Below are positions 43,043 through 52,412 of a stretch of 64,000 nt of DNA, one piece after another (within the stretch, counting starts at the first letter, position 1; each line of letters starts with the position of its first letter). The DNA is taken from contig NC_085881.1 in NCBI RefSeq assembly GCF_035222275.1, positions 2,294,001-2,358,000 on the forward strand, written 5' to 3'. Both the position numbers and the translations under genes were made by a program. The notes under the pieces were generated by a model that worked only from the letters and a program-made list of their open reading frames with translations, was not told the DNA's origin and ran no database searches. This DNA comes from Podospora bellae-mahoneyi. Its lineage: Eukaryota > Ascomycota > Sordariomycetes > Sordariales > Podosporaceae.

Positions 43043-44032
43043 ATGGCGGACAGAAACCACGGCAGCTCCCGTCGCGGAGGCGATAGATCACACTATGATA
43101 ACAGAGACAGAGACAGAGACAGAGACAGAGATCGCCGTCGCGACCAAGACAGGCGCAGAGACCGCGACGACGATAAGAGCAGACATCACCACCACGATCG
43201 GTCATCGCGCGATCATTACGGGAGGGATAGGGATAGAGATAGAGACAGAGACAGAGACAGAGACAGAGACAGAGATAGAGACAGAGATAGCAGAAGATAC
43301 CGCTCTGGATCAAGAGACAGAAATGACCGCAGGCGATCACGTTCTCCCCGAGGCGACAACAGGCGAGATGACAGGGGCAAAGGGTATCGTCAACGGGATG
43401 AGCCGAGAGGAGACAGGGAGAAGGATCGAGGAAATAACACCCCAGGTAATGCTGAGACTTGGGGCAGCGGTAAGTCACCTTCTGCTTCCCATTCTCGCTG
43501 CCACATTGCTAACAAACTCTCAGAGAAACCACTCACCAAAGAACTTCAACCTCCCCAGCGCCGCCCCCCACCAGTCGGCTCCCCCCGTCGCTCAGAAAGT
43601 CCCGATAGAGGCTTCGACCGCGAATTTGGTGGCAACAAACCCACGGAAACACTCCCCACCCGCTCCAAACCAACCAGCACCAACGCATCGACCCCTGTCG
43701 CAGCACCTGTTTCTTTCAAGGTTAAGCCACGGGACGATCATGAGGGGACATACTCTCGAGGCCGTAGCGAGGAACACGACGAGTACCACCAGTCAAGAGG
43801 GCGGTTCGATGCCGACCCTATGGATGAGGACGAGGAAGACGATGTTGTCGTCGAGGACGACGGGCTGGACGACATGGCTGCTATGATGGGCTTTGGCGGG
43901 TTTGGCACGACGAAGGGAAAGAAGGTTACTGGAAACAATGTGGGAGCGGTCAAGAAGGAGAAGAAGACGGAGTATCGCCAGTACATGAACCGGGTTGGTG
44001 GTTTCAACAGGCCACTGAGTCCCCCTCGTTAA
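43043..44032 (+). CDS. U4/U6.U5 tri-snRNP 27 kDa-like splicing protein (SNRNP27)
   Basis: An intron at 43470-43523 (54 nt, GTAAGT donor, GCTAAC branch, CTCAG acceptor) is a multiple of three and stays open, so unspliced and spliced forms share the frame; the spliced product is 311 residues. The N-terminal 130 residues are an extreme Arg/Asp domain with long (RD)n runs. The C-terminus matches the SNRNP27 family: MMGFGGFGTTKGKKV, then NNVGAVKKEKKTEYRQYMN and GGFNRPL. The human relative is a tri-snRNP component that affects 5' splice-site choice. An acidic stretch MDEDEEDDVVVEDD precedes the domain. Confidence 0.9.
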   Translation: MADRNHGSSRRGGDRSHYDNRDRDRDRDRDRRRDQDRRRDRDDDKSRHHHHDRSSRDHYGRDRDRDRDRDRDRDRDRDRDRDSRRYRSGSRDRNDRRRSRSPRGDNRRDDRGKGYRQRDEPRGDREKDRGNNTPGNAETWGSGKSPSASHSRCHIANKLSEKPLTKELQPPQRRPPPVGSPRRSESPDRGFDREFGGNKPTETLPTRSKPTSTNASTPVAAPVSFKVKPRDDHEGTYSRGRSEEHDEYHQSRGRFDADPMDEDEEDDVVVEDDGLDDMAAMMGFGGFGTTKGKKVTGNNVGAVKKEKKTEYRQYMNRVGGFNRPLSPPR

Positions 44033-44263
44033 AGGCGACTGTAGGGCGACTGGGAGGGCACAAGTGGGAAGTACCAATTTACAATCTGTGTCGTTGGAAT
44101 TGATCCCGTTTGTGAAGAGAGAGCAGCGCTGACAAGACATTTTGACGAGGGTCCCCGACACGATGTAATGCCAGCTTCGCGCGAGCCATTATCCCATATG
44201 TACACGTATGGTTGGATTTTCTGTAGAAAATTATCATTATCGCTGTTACCCTGCTGTTGTTGC

Positions 44264-44300
<37 letters not shown>

Positions 44301-44558
44301 ATGATCTTGACCGCTTCTTACTCACCCTTGCATGATGCCTAAGGGTTAGGGTTATGATACGCTAGTCTCCAATTTTTTTTTCATGCATTAAAGCCCAAAT
44401 AAGCGGAGCACCTTGATGGCGTTGCTTGCACCACCTCCTCTCACCAGCCACCCACTTGACCTTCTCACCTCACACCCCCTCTCACCCATTTCTCACCTTT
44501 TCTCTTCACCATCAATACACTCTCACCCCGATTTCGCAATCCTCTCCCTCATTTCAAA
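44033..44558. other. intergenic region with GTT repeat and telobox-like motif
   Basis: 526 bp. A (CTG/TTG)n repeat lies at about 44252-44300 and a TTAGGG-type pair at 44342-44354. The right part is the C/T-rich leader of the SMAP gene. Confidence 0.5.
44252..44300 (+). repeat. (TTG)n trinucleotide repeat
   Basis: About sixteen TTG/CTG units, perfect in the right two thirds, lie 260 bp upstream of the SMAP gene's ATG. Confidence 0.85.
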
Positions 44559-45395
44559 ATGGGCTCCTCCTCCAAAAAAGACCGCGCGGAATCCGTCCTC
44601 AGCGCCCCCGCCCCCTCCATCAAGAGCGAGAAGCGGGAGAAGAGATCGTCTAAGAAGTCGTCTTCCTCCAGACTGGAGGATGTAGCCGAGTCGGTTTATG
44701 AAGGCGAACAACACAAGAAGCGTAAAAAGGAGAAGAAGGAGAAGAAGCGCAAGGCTGCTGCTGCGGAGGCGGAGGGCGAGGATGTAACTGCTACCGAAGA
44801 GGTGACTGACAACCTTCTCACCGCGGAGGACGAGAGGCCCAAGAAGAAGAAAAACAAGAGGGATGATGATGATGAGGTGAAGAGGGTCAAGAAGAGGAAG
44901 GAGGAGGAGGAGGAGGAGGAGGAGGAGGAGGAGGAGGAGGATGAGGAGGGGTCGGATGGGGGGGAGACGATCAAGAGCAAGGAGTCGAGGCGGAAGAGGA
45001 GGGAGAGGGAGGAGGAGGAGGAGAAGGAGAGACGGAGGAGGGTGAGGAGAGAGAGGAAGAAAGCCAAGGGTGGGGAGACAGAAGAGGAGGGGGAGGAGAA
45101 ACCTAAGAAGGAGAAGAAGGAGAAGAGGGAAAGGGAGGAGAAACCCCCCACCACTACCGAAACCGCCCCTGCAGCCGACAACTGGCGCGTTGATGCCCTC
45201 TCTGGCGGAGAATCGCGCCAGTCCAAGTTCATGCGTCTGCTCGGCGGGGGCAAAAAGCCCACCACCACCACTCCCGGGTCTGCCCGTCCCCGTCTGGACA
45301 TCAACCACGTCTCGGCAGAACTCGAACAGCAGTTCAGCGCCGGCATCCGCCAGAAATTCGAGACTGGGGGGCAAAAACGTGGCCTGGGCGCGTGA
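44559..45395 (+). CDS. SMAP-domain (small acidic protein) nuclear protein
   Basis: A single exon of 278 residues. The bulk is a Lys/Glu/Arg-rich charged region, including a run of 15 Glu (about 116-130) and several KKEKKEK clusters. Near the C-terminus, ADNWRVDALSGGESRQSKFM and LLGGGK (207-233) match the SMAP domain found in small acidic proteins and related nuclear factors. A short conserved tail (SAELEQQFSAGIRQKFE...RGLGA) ends at TGA 45393-45395. The family has no firm biochemical role. The stop codon is in the context TGA-CTA-G, and the same frame stays open for another 174 codons (next entry). Confidence 0.85.
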   Translation: MGSSSKKDRAESVLSAPAPSIKSEKREKRSSKKSSSSRLEDVAESVYEGEQHKKRKKEKKEKKRKAAAAEAEGEDVTATEEVTDNLLTAEDERPKKKKNKRDDDDEVKRVKKRKEEEEEEEEEEEEEDEEGSDGGETIKSKESRRKRREREEEEEKERRRRVRRERKKAKGGETEEEGEEKPKKEKKEKREREEKPPTTTETAPAADNWRVDALSGGESRQSKFMRLLGGGKKPTTTTPGSARPRLDINHVSAELEQQFSAGIRQKFETGGQKRGLGA

Positions 45396-45920
45396 CTAGT
45401 GCTGGTTCTTGTGCTCGTATTGTTCTTGGTCTGTTGGCTGCCGGTGCTTGCCTTGTTAGCGTTTGAAGTGCGTGCGAAGTGGGAGTGGGCTGTGACGACT
45501 CACCAGCAGTTGTACTACTGGGTGAGGGTGAGGGATTTGGGCTTGTACTTTTGGGACAACAAGATGATGACGGGGAGGGTGGTGTTGTGGGGGGTGGTTG
45601 GGTGGGCCAACTGGGCGAGGTTTGGGCTGGAGATCAACAAGAACAAGAAGAACGGGTACAGGAACCGGAAGGAACAGAGGCATTTCCAGATGGGGTATGA
45701 AGGGCAAAGGGGGTTTTGGGGTGGGAGAAAGGTGGAAGAGGTGGTGGAGGATAAGGAGCATGATTACCGGAAGGCGTTGAGGGAGAGTAGGGTGTATGCG
45801 GGCAGGAGGGAGTTTGAGGGGAGGAGGGAACACAAGGTTAGGGATTATGAGAGCCGGAGAGATTATGGGAGTCGGAGGGAGCACAGAGAGAGGAGGGAGA
45901 ATGATGACCGCAGGGAATGA
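45396..45920 (+). CDS. possible readthrough extension of the SMAP protein
   Basis: After TGA 45393-45395 the same frame holds 174 sense codons ending at TGA 45918-45920, with no ATG near its 5' end. It begins with a strongly hydrophobic stretch (LVLVLVLFLVCWLPVLALLA), continues with an aromatic-rich region (THQQLYYWVRVRDLGLYFW), and ends in Arg/Glu repeats such as YESRRDYGSRREHRERRE. A readthrough form would thus gain a membrane segment. The composition looks protein-like, but the strand is G-rich and stop-poor in general; another plus-strand frame and a minus-strand frame are also open in parts. It may be just 3'UTR. Confidence 0.35.
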   Translation, partial: LVLVLVLVLFLVCWLPVLALLAFEVRAKWEWAVTTHQQLYYWVRVRDLGLYFWDNKMMTGRVVLWGVVGWANWARFGLEINKNKKNGYRNRKEQRHFQMGYEGQRGFWGGRKVEEVVEDKEHDYRKALRESRVYAGRREFEGRREHKVRDYESRRDYGSRREHRERRENDDRRE

Positions 45921-46342
45921 AAAGTCCGGGGATTAGCTGTAGATACAATGCTGCAAACTTGGGTCCATTTCGGCGCCGGAACACCAGCACGGTATATGAT
46001 ATATGTATACAGAGAAGAACAAGAACTCCAAAAGGCAAATCAATGGCTTTTTTCTTCTTGGCCAATATGACAAAACAAAATAAACACACAAAAAATAAAG
46101 ACATGGTACAACAAGATGCGCAAACAAAATGGTTTGGCAACCCCCAGCCAGCGCCCGCTACCCTTCCTTGATGGGTGTCCCATCCCACCTCCGCGACCCG
46201 GTGTTTTTGGTGTGTATGCCCCCTCTGGCAGCATGGCTTTCAAAAGCTCGGGGGGGGGTGTATATTTCCTCTCCACCGCTCCTCTCAAATTTCCCGGTTC
46301 GGTGTACAAATTGACGTTTTCTGGTAGTAGTTGGTGGGCTAT
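45921..46342. other. convergent 3' intergenic gap
   Basis: 422 bp between the SMAP locus and RAMP4. A-rich around 46070-46100. No gene seen. Confidence 0.5.
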
Positions 46343-46692
46343 TTACCGGCCAAAGATACGGCTCAGCGCCTCAAAGACGAGACCGCCAAAGATGATGAAG
46401 CCTAGGACGCCTGTTTTTTTGGGGGGTTTATTGTCAGCAATTGCTGGGATATATGGTGTTGGGGGAGGAGAGAGGACGTACCCAACCACACGGGGCTGAT
46501 TGGCGACTTGAGCTGCTCCTTGGGGACCTTCTTCTTGATCTGCTCGATGTTCTTGCCCATGCGCGCCTCGTTCTCCTTGGCGAACTTTTGGTTGGCTCGC
46601 CTTTGGGTGGGTGTTTGGGCCTGTTTAGCAGGTGGTGTTAGTTACCGCATGGTAATTGATGTGGTTCGTGGTGGTGGTAGAGGGCGTACCAT
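46343..46692 (-). CDS. RAMP4/SERP1 (Ysy6) translocon-associated protein
   Basis: Three exons (46692-46690, 46620-46482, 46410-46343) give 69 residues; each exon is too short to stand out as an open frame. The family binds the Sec61 channel and stabilises nascent membrane proteins under ER stress. The N-terminus AQTPTQRRANQKFAKENEAR and the basic KNIEQIKKKVPKEQLKSPIS are typical, followed by one tail-anchor helix (about 44-62, VWLGVLGFIIFGGLVFEAL). Exon 1 carries only the ATG codon, cut directly by a GTACGC donor. Introns are 69 nt (CTAAC branch) and 71 nt. The gene is divergent from the mitochondrial protein gene. Confidence 0.88.
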
Positions 46693-47222
46693 TGTAGGAG
46701 ATGTGGTGTGTTATTTGCTGTGGTGGTGGTGGTGAAGCTCGAGAACGAGGACAGCTATCCTTCTGTGGTGTAGGTATGGTCGAAGTTGTGGTTCGTGGCG
46801 GAATAAACCCAGCAAGGAAACTGAATTGACTTATCGGCGGGTGGGTATCAAGTCGTTAGGGGGGTTCGTAAAAAGGGAAGGAGGTGGGAATGGGGGATAT
46901 GAATACGAAAGAGACAGAATGGTTAAAGACTGGCCAGATTGCACACACCCCAGCACATATCTCATACGGAGACCACCCGTTCAAGGGTCGCGAAGTTCAG
47001 GCCATCTGTCGTTGAGCACAGCAGCAAGCAGCCAGCGCGCTATCCACACGCCACGCGGGAGGAGCATGGACCGCCCCTGTGGGACCTCAGCGGGGCTGGC
47101 AGGGCAGGGGTGGGGCCAATCACTGGTGCTGATCCATCAGCACCAGTGATAACTTCATGTGAAGCGAGTGCTTCTCACACCTCTTACCATTATATCGCAG
47201 GAGCAGGCCAACAACAAACAAG
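46693..47222. promoter_or_regulatory. divergent promoter (RAMP4 / mitochondrial protein)
   Basis: 530 bp between two divergent starts. It contains the perfect inverted repeat at 47119-47150 and no gene. Confidence 0.5.
47119..47150. repeat. perfect 15-bp inverted repeat, 2-bp spacer
   Basis: ATCACTGGTGCTGAT at 47119-47133 and its exact reverse complement at 47136-47150 are separated by CC. It ends 72 bp before the ATG at 47223, so it is either a DNA operator-like palindrome or, if transcribed, a very stable 5'-leader hairpin. Confidence 0.9.
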
Positions 47223-47607
47223 ATGTCACCCCTCAGAACAACCCTCCCCCGCGTCCCAGTCTTCAGACGCTCAATATTCACCCTCTCACAACTCAGACAA
47301 TACTCCTCCTCCTCTCAAAAACCCACCTCCCAGACAGGAGTCTTCTACAAAGCCTGGACCAGACCAGTCGCCAAGACAGCCCTCCTCGCAGTATTTGTAT
47401 ACCAGCTGGCCTACTGGGGTTGGTCAAAGCTAGAGGTGGATGACATCAAGGAGCAAAAAAAAGGTATTGTACACTTCACCCAAAAAACCATCAAGAGAAA
47501 TAACTGACAACTAACATGAAGACTGAGCAAATCCAACAGCCGAGATCACCAGGCTGGAAGCCCAGGTCAAGAAACTGCAGGATGAGAAGAGGAGAGAGGA
47601 GAAATGA
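47223..47607 (+). CDS. small mitochondrial single-pass membrane protein, function unknown
   Basis: Two exons (47223-47463, 47540-47607) give 102 residues. The first 30 residues are rich in Arg, Ser, Thr and Leu with no acidic residue (MSPLRTTLPRVPVFRRSIF), typical of a mitochondrial targeting peptide. Then comes one hydrophobic segment (51-67, KTALLAVFVYQLAYWGW). A charged helix follows, continued by exon 2 as a coiled coil (AEITRLEAQVKKLQDEKRRE). The layout suggests an inner-membrane protein with a C-terminal coiled coil. I do not recognise the family. Intron 47464-47539 has an ACTAAC branch. Confidence 0.75.
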
Positions 47608-48002
47608 GGCATGAAATCTGTAGAATATACACAACCAAACCCTTTACTTGTAGCACCTTGTTTAGTAATGAAGCCCAAAAACCTCGGCGATCTACATCTC
47701 TCTGTATATGCTCACAATAACCACCTCCGTTCCATTCAAACAACCACCAAACGCCATCCCTCTACAATACCACAATAACATGGTATCCACGCACCGGTCC
47801 TTACAGATGATGTACTAGACAAAAAGAAAAAGCCAAAAAACAATCGCTCGTTTACCTGCCCAAAACCCTCATCCATGTTCCCTAATAACGCCATTGCTAA
47901 GAAAAAATAAATAAATAAACTAAAAAAAAAAAAGAAAAGAAAAAGAAAAAAAAAGAAGAAAAAAAGAAGAAAAAAGTAAAAAACCTCATAACCCATAACC
48001 CA
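47608..48002. other. convergent 3' gap with A-rich tract
   Basis: 395 bp. An A/G-only tract of about 65 bp (47921-47985) lies just beyond the MID1 stop codon, where it reads as T-rich in the MID1 transcript. No gene seen. Confidence 0.55.
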
Positions 48003-49960
48003 TCAAAACCCCCAAGCCACCCCCATCCCCACCACCGCAGCCAACACCCCCCAACGTACAAGCACCTTACCCTCCCCAGAAGGAATATGCGCACTCCCCT
48101 GGAAATTACAAACCAACTCCCCATTCTCCCTCCTCTGCCCATAATTCCCCTCAAACCCCAGCCCCCCAGGCTGGGGACACCCAAACCCCATACTCGCCGG
48201 ACAGCTCCTCACCAAATCATAACACAAGTCCTCACACGGCAGCAACTCCTTATACGGTCCCGGCTTAATCTCCTCGTCTATCCTCGTGTTCCGACTCGAA
48301 TTGAACCGTGTAATGTTCGGCATGCTCCCCAACTCCTCCTTGCTCAGCATCTCCCCGTCCGGGAACGGCTGGGATATCGCCCTGGCTTGCAGATAAGGGG
48401 CGCTGTTGCCAAAGTCTTCGCAGCGAGGGATGGTGACGGAGCAGAGCCAGTTCTTGTAGGCATTGGCGCAGTCGTCGCAGGTCCTGACGAGGGAGTACCG
48501 CTGTGTGGGCCCAGCTTCGCACTGGATCTGCTGGAGGGTGAGGTTAAAGTTGACGTAGAGCTTGGCCGCGTGGTCGTCGTAGAATCTGGCGAGCTGGGTC
48601 GAGTTGCCAAACGACGGGTTGGAAGGGACGGAGTAAGCTACCTCGTTGCAGAATTTGAGGTCGGTGATGAGGGCGCAGTTGCCGTGATCTATCATAATCT
48701 CTTATGTTAGCCTCACCACTTCAACAAAAAGACCAAACAAACAAACCCACCCGACTTGGTCGTAAAATCAACCGGCTTGAACACCTCCACCCCACCGCCC
48801 CCCCCCTTGTCCTCCCCCCCTTCCTGCCTCTTCCCCAAACCCAAACCCACCCCCCTCCTCTCCCTCGCCAAAAAAGCCGTATAGTTCGTATCGGCCCACA
48901 ACCCATTAAAGAAAAACTGCTGCTTCGGCAACCCCCCCATCCCCCGTCTCGTCATACTACTCCTCACCTTCCCCTCCTCCCTCCCCCCCTTCACCCCCGC
49001 AATCATCGCATTCAGCTTCAGCCCACACCACGAACGCTTCAATCCATCCAACCCCCTATCCGTCTTATTATGTGCAAAGAGCACATACGGATACGGCTCC
49101 ATGCTCATAATCTTCTCCTGCACCTCCGGATCCCTCTCCGTCGTCAAGTTGTGCGTGATCAGCAGGGCCCCCTGGGAGTCACTATCCACCCAGATGAGAT
49201 CCGCGTCATCCTGATCGTTATACACAAAGTAATACCCCTCCCCCGAGACAGCAATCTCAAAGTTGTATTTCCCCTCAAAAACATCCGACACGTTCGGCGC
49301 GTGAACCGCAATGTAAACATCCTCCGTGGCCGTGAAGTTGAAATTGACAGCCCCCTCCACAAACGGCAACATATGCTGAGTCGACATGTCCGCCAACGGT
49401 CCGGGAGCCTGATACTCGGCCGATTTCGACACAAAAAGCGTCAACTGCGGCGGTTCCATCTCTTTCGTCTTGTCCGGTTCGATAGCAGTCGGTTGTTTGC
49501 AAGTGTTGACCGAGATGTAGATCGTCCTGCTGGAAGCCTGCCTCTCCCCCAACAGCCCCTCCTCTTCTTGTTCACCTTCACCCTCACCTCTCAACTCCAA
49601 CACCCCCCCCCCTTCCCGCCCAGCAAGAACCGCCAAAGGAAACCAAAACCTCGTCGTGCTCCCCTCCTCCAAGTCCATAGGCGTAGGGTCCGTGTTCTCC
49701 AGCTTCAACAACCCGTCCGCTGCCCGTCCAATGATGCTCCTGTCGAACCCTATGAAATCCGGCTCATACATCGGCCCGCCCGCCGGGAGGTTGGGCGTAA
49801 AATCGAGGTCGTCATCAAATACAATCGGTAACAGCCGCGGCGGCCGGTCGAGCTCGGCAACGGCAAAGTGCGGCGAAAAGAGGCTCAAATACAACAAAAC
49901 CAACAAGCAAGACGCAGCAACCGAAGCTGCCAACCGTGACTGCAACGGGCTCAGGTGCAT
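48003..49960 (-). CDS. MID1: stretch-activated calcium channel component Mid1
   Basis: Two exons (49960-48751, 48688-48003) give 631 residues. Mid1 is the extracytosolic partner of the Cch1 calcium channel in the plasma membrane and supports calcium entry during tip growth and stress. A signal peptide follows MHLSPLQSRLAASVAASCLL. Many N-glycosylation sites (NFT, NVS, NLT, NYT, NIT) lie in the ectodomain. The C-terminal third carries the family's cysteine-rich region (TCDDCANAYKNWLC, CEDLCYDLVRSCP) and ends in a short hydrophobic segment (VRWGVLAAVVGMGVAWGF), which may be a GPI signal or membrane anchor. An in-frame ATG at 50002 would add 14 residues; the later ATG makes the better signal peptide. 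The intron is 62 nt. Confidence 0.92.
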
Positions 49961-51027
49961 CGCGCAGCAAAAGTATCCCCTCGATGATTGGCAAAAGTTC
50001 ATTGTTTGTTTGGGCTGTTGTTGTGAAAATATTCCCCGTCTCCGGCGTGGTGGTTGATCTTCAAATGCGCACCCAGAGCAGAGTAGACAGACCCCTGTAG
50101 GTAGGTGACCGAGGGAGGCCGCCCGGTTTATCGTAACATGCTACTACTCTGCAAAAGGGACCGTATAGATTCGAAAATGCGCGGCGTGTTTGTGGGGGAG
50201 AAGAAATCGCTCGTACTTTTCGTCAATCGTGGGGTCGTTCGTCGTGGAAAAAAGGGTTCGGATGTGTCTGTGGTGGTGTAAGTGCAGATAGACAATCTGG
50301 AGCATCAGCAGCCGCGTCCAAAGGGTTGATTGATGGTTGCCGCCTCGGCAGCCCGGGCCCTTGCAGTGGCGCCAAGGAACGGGCTGCCAAGAACCCGATG
50401 GGAATTGGGACAGGGGGCGATCACACAGAATTACGTATCCTTTCACATGAAATACTGAACCTAAAAAGGTCCATGCTCACCATGTCGATCTATCCAAAGG
50501 ATGATGCCATACACGATACACTCCAATAAATTCCCCCCTCTTTTCTTTTCTTTTTTTTTTTAAAAAAAAAAAAAGAAGAAAAGGCGGCCGTAGTGTAGCT
50601 CCTCTCTCTTCTCATCACTCCTCCCTGTTCCATCCCCCCTCCTATTCAGCGTACATACACAGTAGAATCCAAACAGCGCGCACGAATCTATTCCGGAAAA
50701 ATTGACCAATCCCGAAAGGAAAATCCCACATAAAGGTTGAATCCGTGAGCACCAGTGTACCTAACCCCTCCCTTGAACCCTAGAAGATACCCTCCCATCC
50801 CAAGCCACCATGCATGTGTCTACCATGTCGTTTGGAGTTTCCAACCTTGCCGCCGATCCGCATGGCCTGCGTGGTAAATCATGTCCAACGTCAAGAAGGA
50901 AACGGGCATCTGAATGCTTTTTGTTGTTTCACTTATCTCCTCAAAGCTAGCTAGACCCCCACGCAAAGCCAAGTAGATATCTGCTTTGCACTTTCACAGG
51001 AGAGGTCCAGCAACCGATAAGACCCAT
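49961..51027. other. intergenic region with T/A palindrome
   Basis: About 1.07 kb between two minus-strand genes, with an unusual pyrimidine-to-purine palindrome at 50538-50583. Short open frames on both strands are not supported. Confidence 0.45.
50538..50583. repeat. near-perfect poly-T/poly-A palindrome
   Basis: A T-rich arm with two C interruptions (CTCTTTTCTTTTCT... then T10) runs directly into A13 followed by GAAGAAAAG. The arms are almost exact reverse complements with no loop, so the block can form a cruciform or a long RNA hairpin. Confidence 0.75.
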
Positions 51028-51802
51028 TTACTCGGTGTGGAGATCGGCCTTCGCGCGGAGGCCGCTGGCGGTGGAGCCAGAGGTCTGGAAGTGGCGGGAG
51101 AGGGTAGGGGCGAGGAAGGAGCGGAAGATGATCTCGGCACCCCTGATGTTTTGGTTAGTTTTGGGTAGATGCGGAAGCAAGGGGAGGCAGCAGCTTACTT
51201 GAAGGAAGGGAGAGAGAGCCAGAGAAGGAAGATGAACTTGAAGGTATAATAGAAAGGAACCCAGTAGACGACGCTGATGAAGCTCTCCAGGACGCTGGAA
51301 TTGGTTAGTATCAATGTGTTCTTCGGAGCCCGACTTCTTGGGCATCAAACGAAAGGCCTTACGTGAAGAAAGAGAAGACAACCCAGTACTGCACAAGATG
51401 TCAGTCATTGATACCAAAACTTTCAGCACACCATAGACACTTACGGTCAACCATTGGGTATCATCGTGCTTGTTGGCAGAGAACAAGGCGCCAAGGGAGT
51501 AGTAGCCGGGGATGACAAAGCCGGCGATGTTGGTCAGGAGCTGACCGCCGAGGTTGAGGAGGATGAGGAAGAAGTAGAGGGCGACGGAGCCAAGGACGGC
51601 GTAGGCCTTGGGGACACCGGTTTGCTTCTCGAGGTTGATGAGAACGGGGTACTTGGAGAGCTGCGAGACGGTGGTGTGAGTACAAGCACGAGGCGCAAGG
51701 CAACAACAGTGGGAGGGGATTCGGATTCGGGCAAAGACGGAAACGCACCTCCTTGTCGAGCTGGCCAACGTAGACCTGGGCCTTATCCTGGGGGGAAGAC
51801 AT
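51028..51802 (-). CDS. YOP1: Yop1/REEP (DP1/HVA22) ER-shaping protein
   Basis: Five exons (51802-51749, 51660-51445, 51388-51363, 51294-51199, 51142-51028) give 168 residues. Yop1 works with reticulons to curve ER tubules. Two hydrophobic hairpins are present: YAVLGSVALYFFLILLNLGG with LLTNIAGFVIPGYYSLGALF, and WVVFSFFTVLESFI with the VPFYYTFKFIFLLWL segment. Family motifs are IPGYYSL, DDTQWLTYWVVF and FKGAEIIFRSFL. Exon 3 is only 26 nt. Splice joins were fixed by family continuity. The C-terminus is a short hydrophilic tail. The ATG fits MSSPQDKAQVYVGQLDKE. Confidence 0.93.
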
Positions 51803-52412
51803 TGTTGCGAGTTGGTATAATGCGATCGTTGAAGATGCTGCTAGCCGGTGTGGATTGTCAGAAGATATTCGGAAGAAGGACGCTCGAAATTTTAAGGGGC
51901 CAGACTCGCAGGTCTGAGGTTGGGCACTGCCCGAGTGGGGAGGTGCTTCAGGAGAGTAAGAACAGGAGAGGGCCCGGCAATTTCGGCGGGGAAGCTCTGG
52001 CTGGGCCACGAGCTCGTCGCACGCCTAAAAATACCCTTTTGGATCTTGACAAGGCCGGGGAGGGCAGGGAGGAAGAATGAGGGGCTTACCTGGTACTTTT
52101 GTTGCGAAAAAAAGTTGAGTGAGGTGCTAGTGATGGGCTATGTTGCAAGAGCAAAAGTGTGTTTTTCTGTAACTGTGTGTCGGGAGGTTGGGAGCTCAGG
52201 AGGTGAGAGGAGCCGGTTTGTTATCAGAATGGAGCCGAACGACGGTGGGAGGGTGGATGCAAGGTGAGCAATGACGACTGATACGTGTGCACTTGGCAGC
52301 TCTCTTCTCTTGTTTTCAAACTCGAGTCCGAAGGAGGGGTAGTCACGTGCTCTCTTCCATCAAAATTACAGTCGTATAGGCTATCTCCACCGCTGCAGAC
52401 ATCCAATTCTCT
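51803..52412. other. intergenic region upstream of YOP1
   Basis: 610 bp holding the YOP1 promoter and leader and the upstream flank of the tRNA gene. The open frame across 51454-52080 is the antisense shadow of YOP1. No gene seen. Confidence 0.45.

Noticed and set aside
44523-45374. Leucine-rich minus-strand frame that looks like a membrane protein
   Set aside because: Antisense of Glu/Lys codons (GAG/AAG give CTC/CTT) in the SMAP gene.
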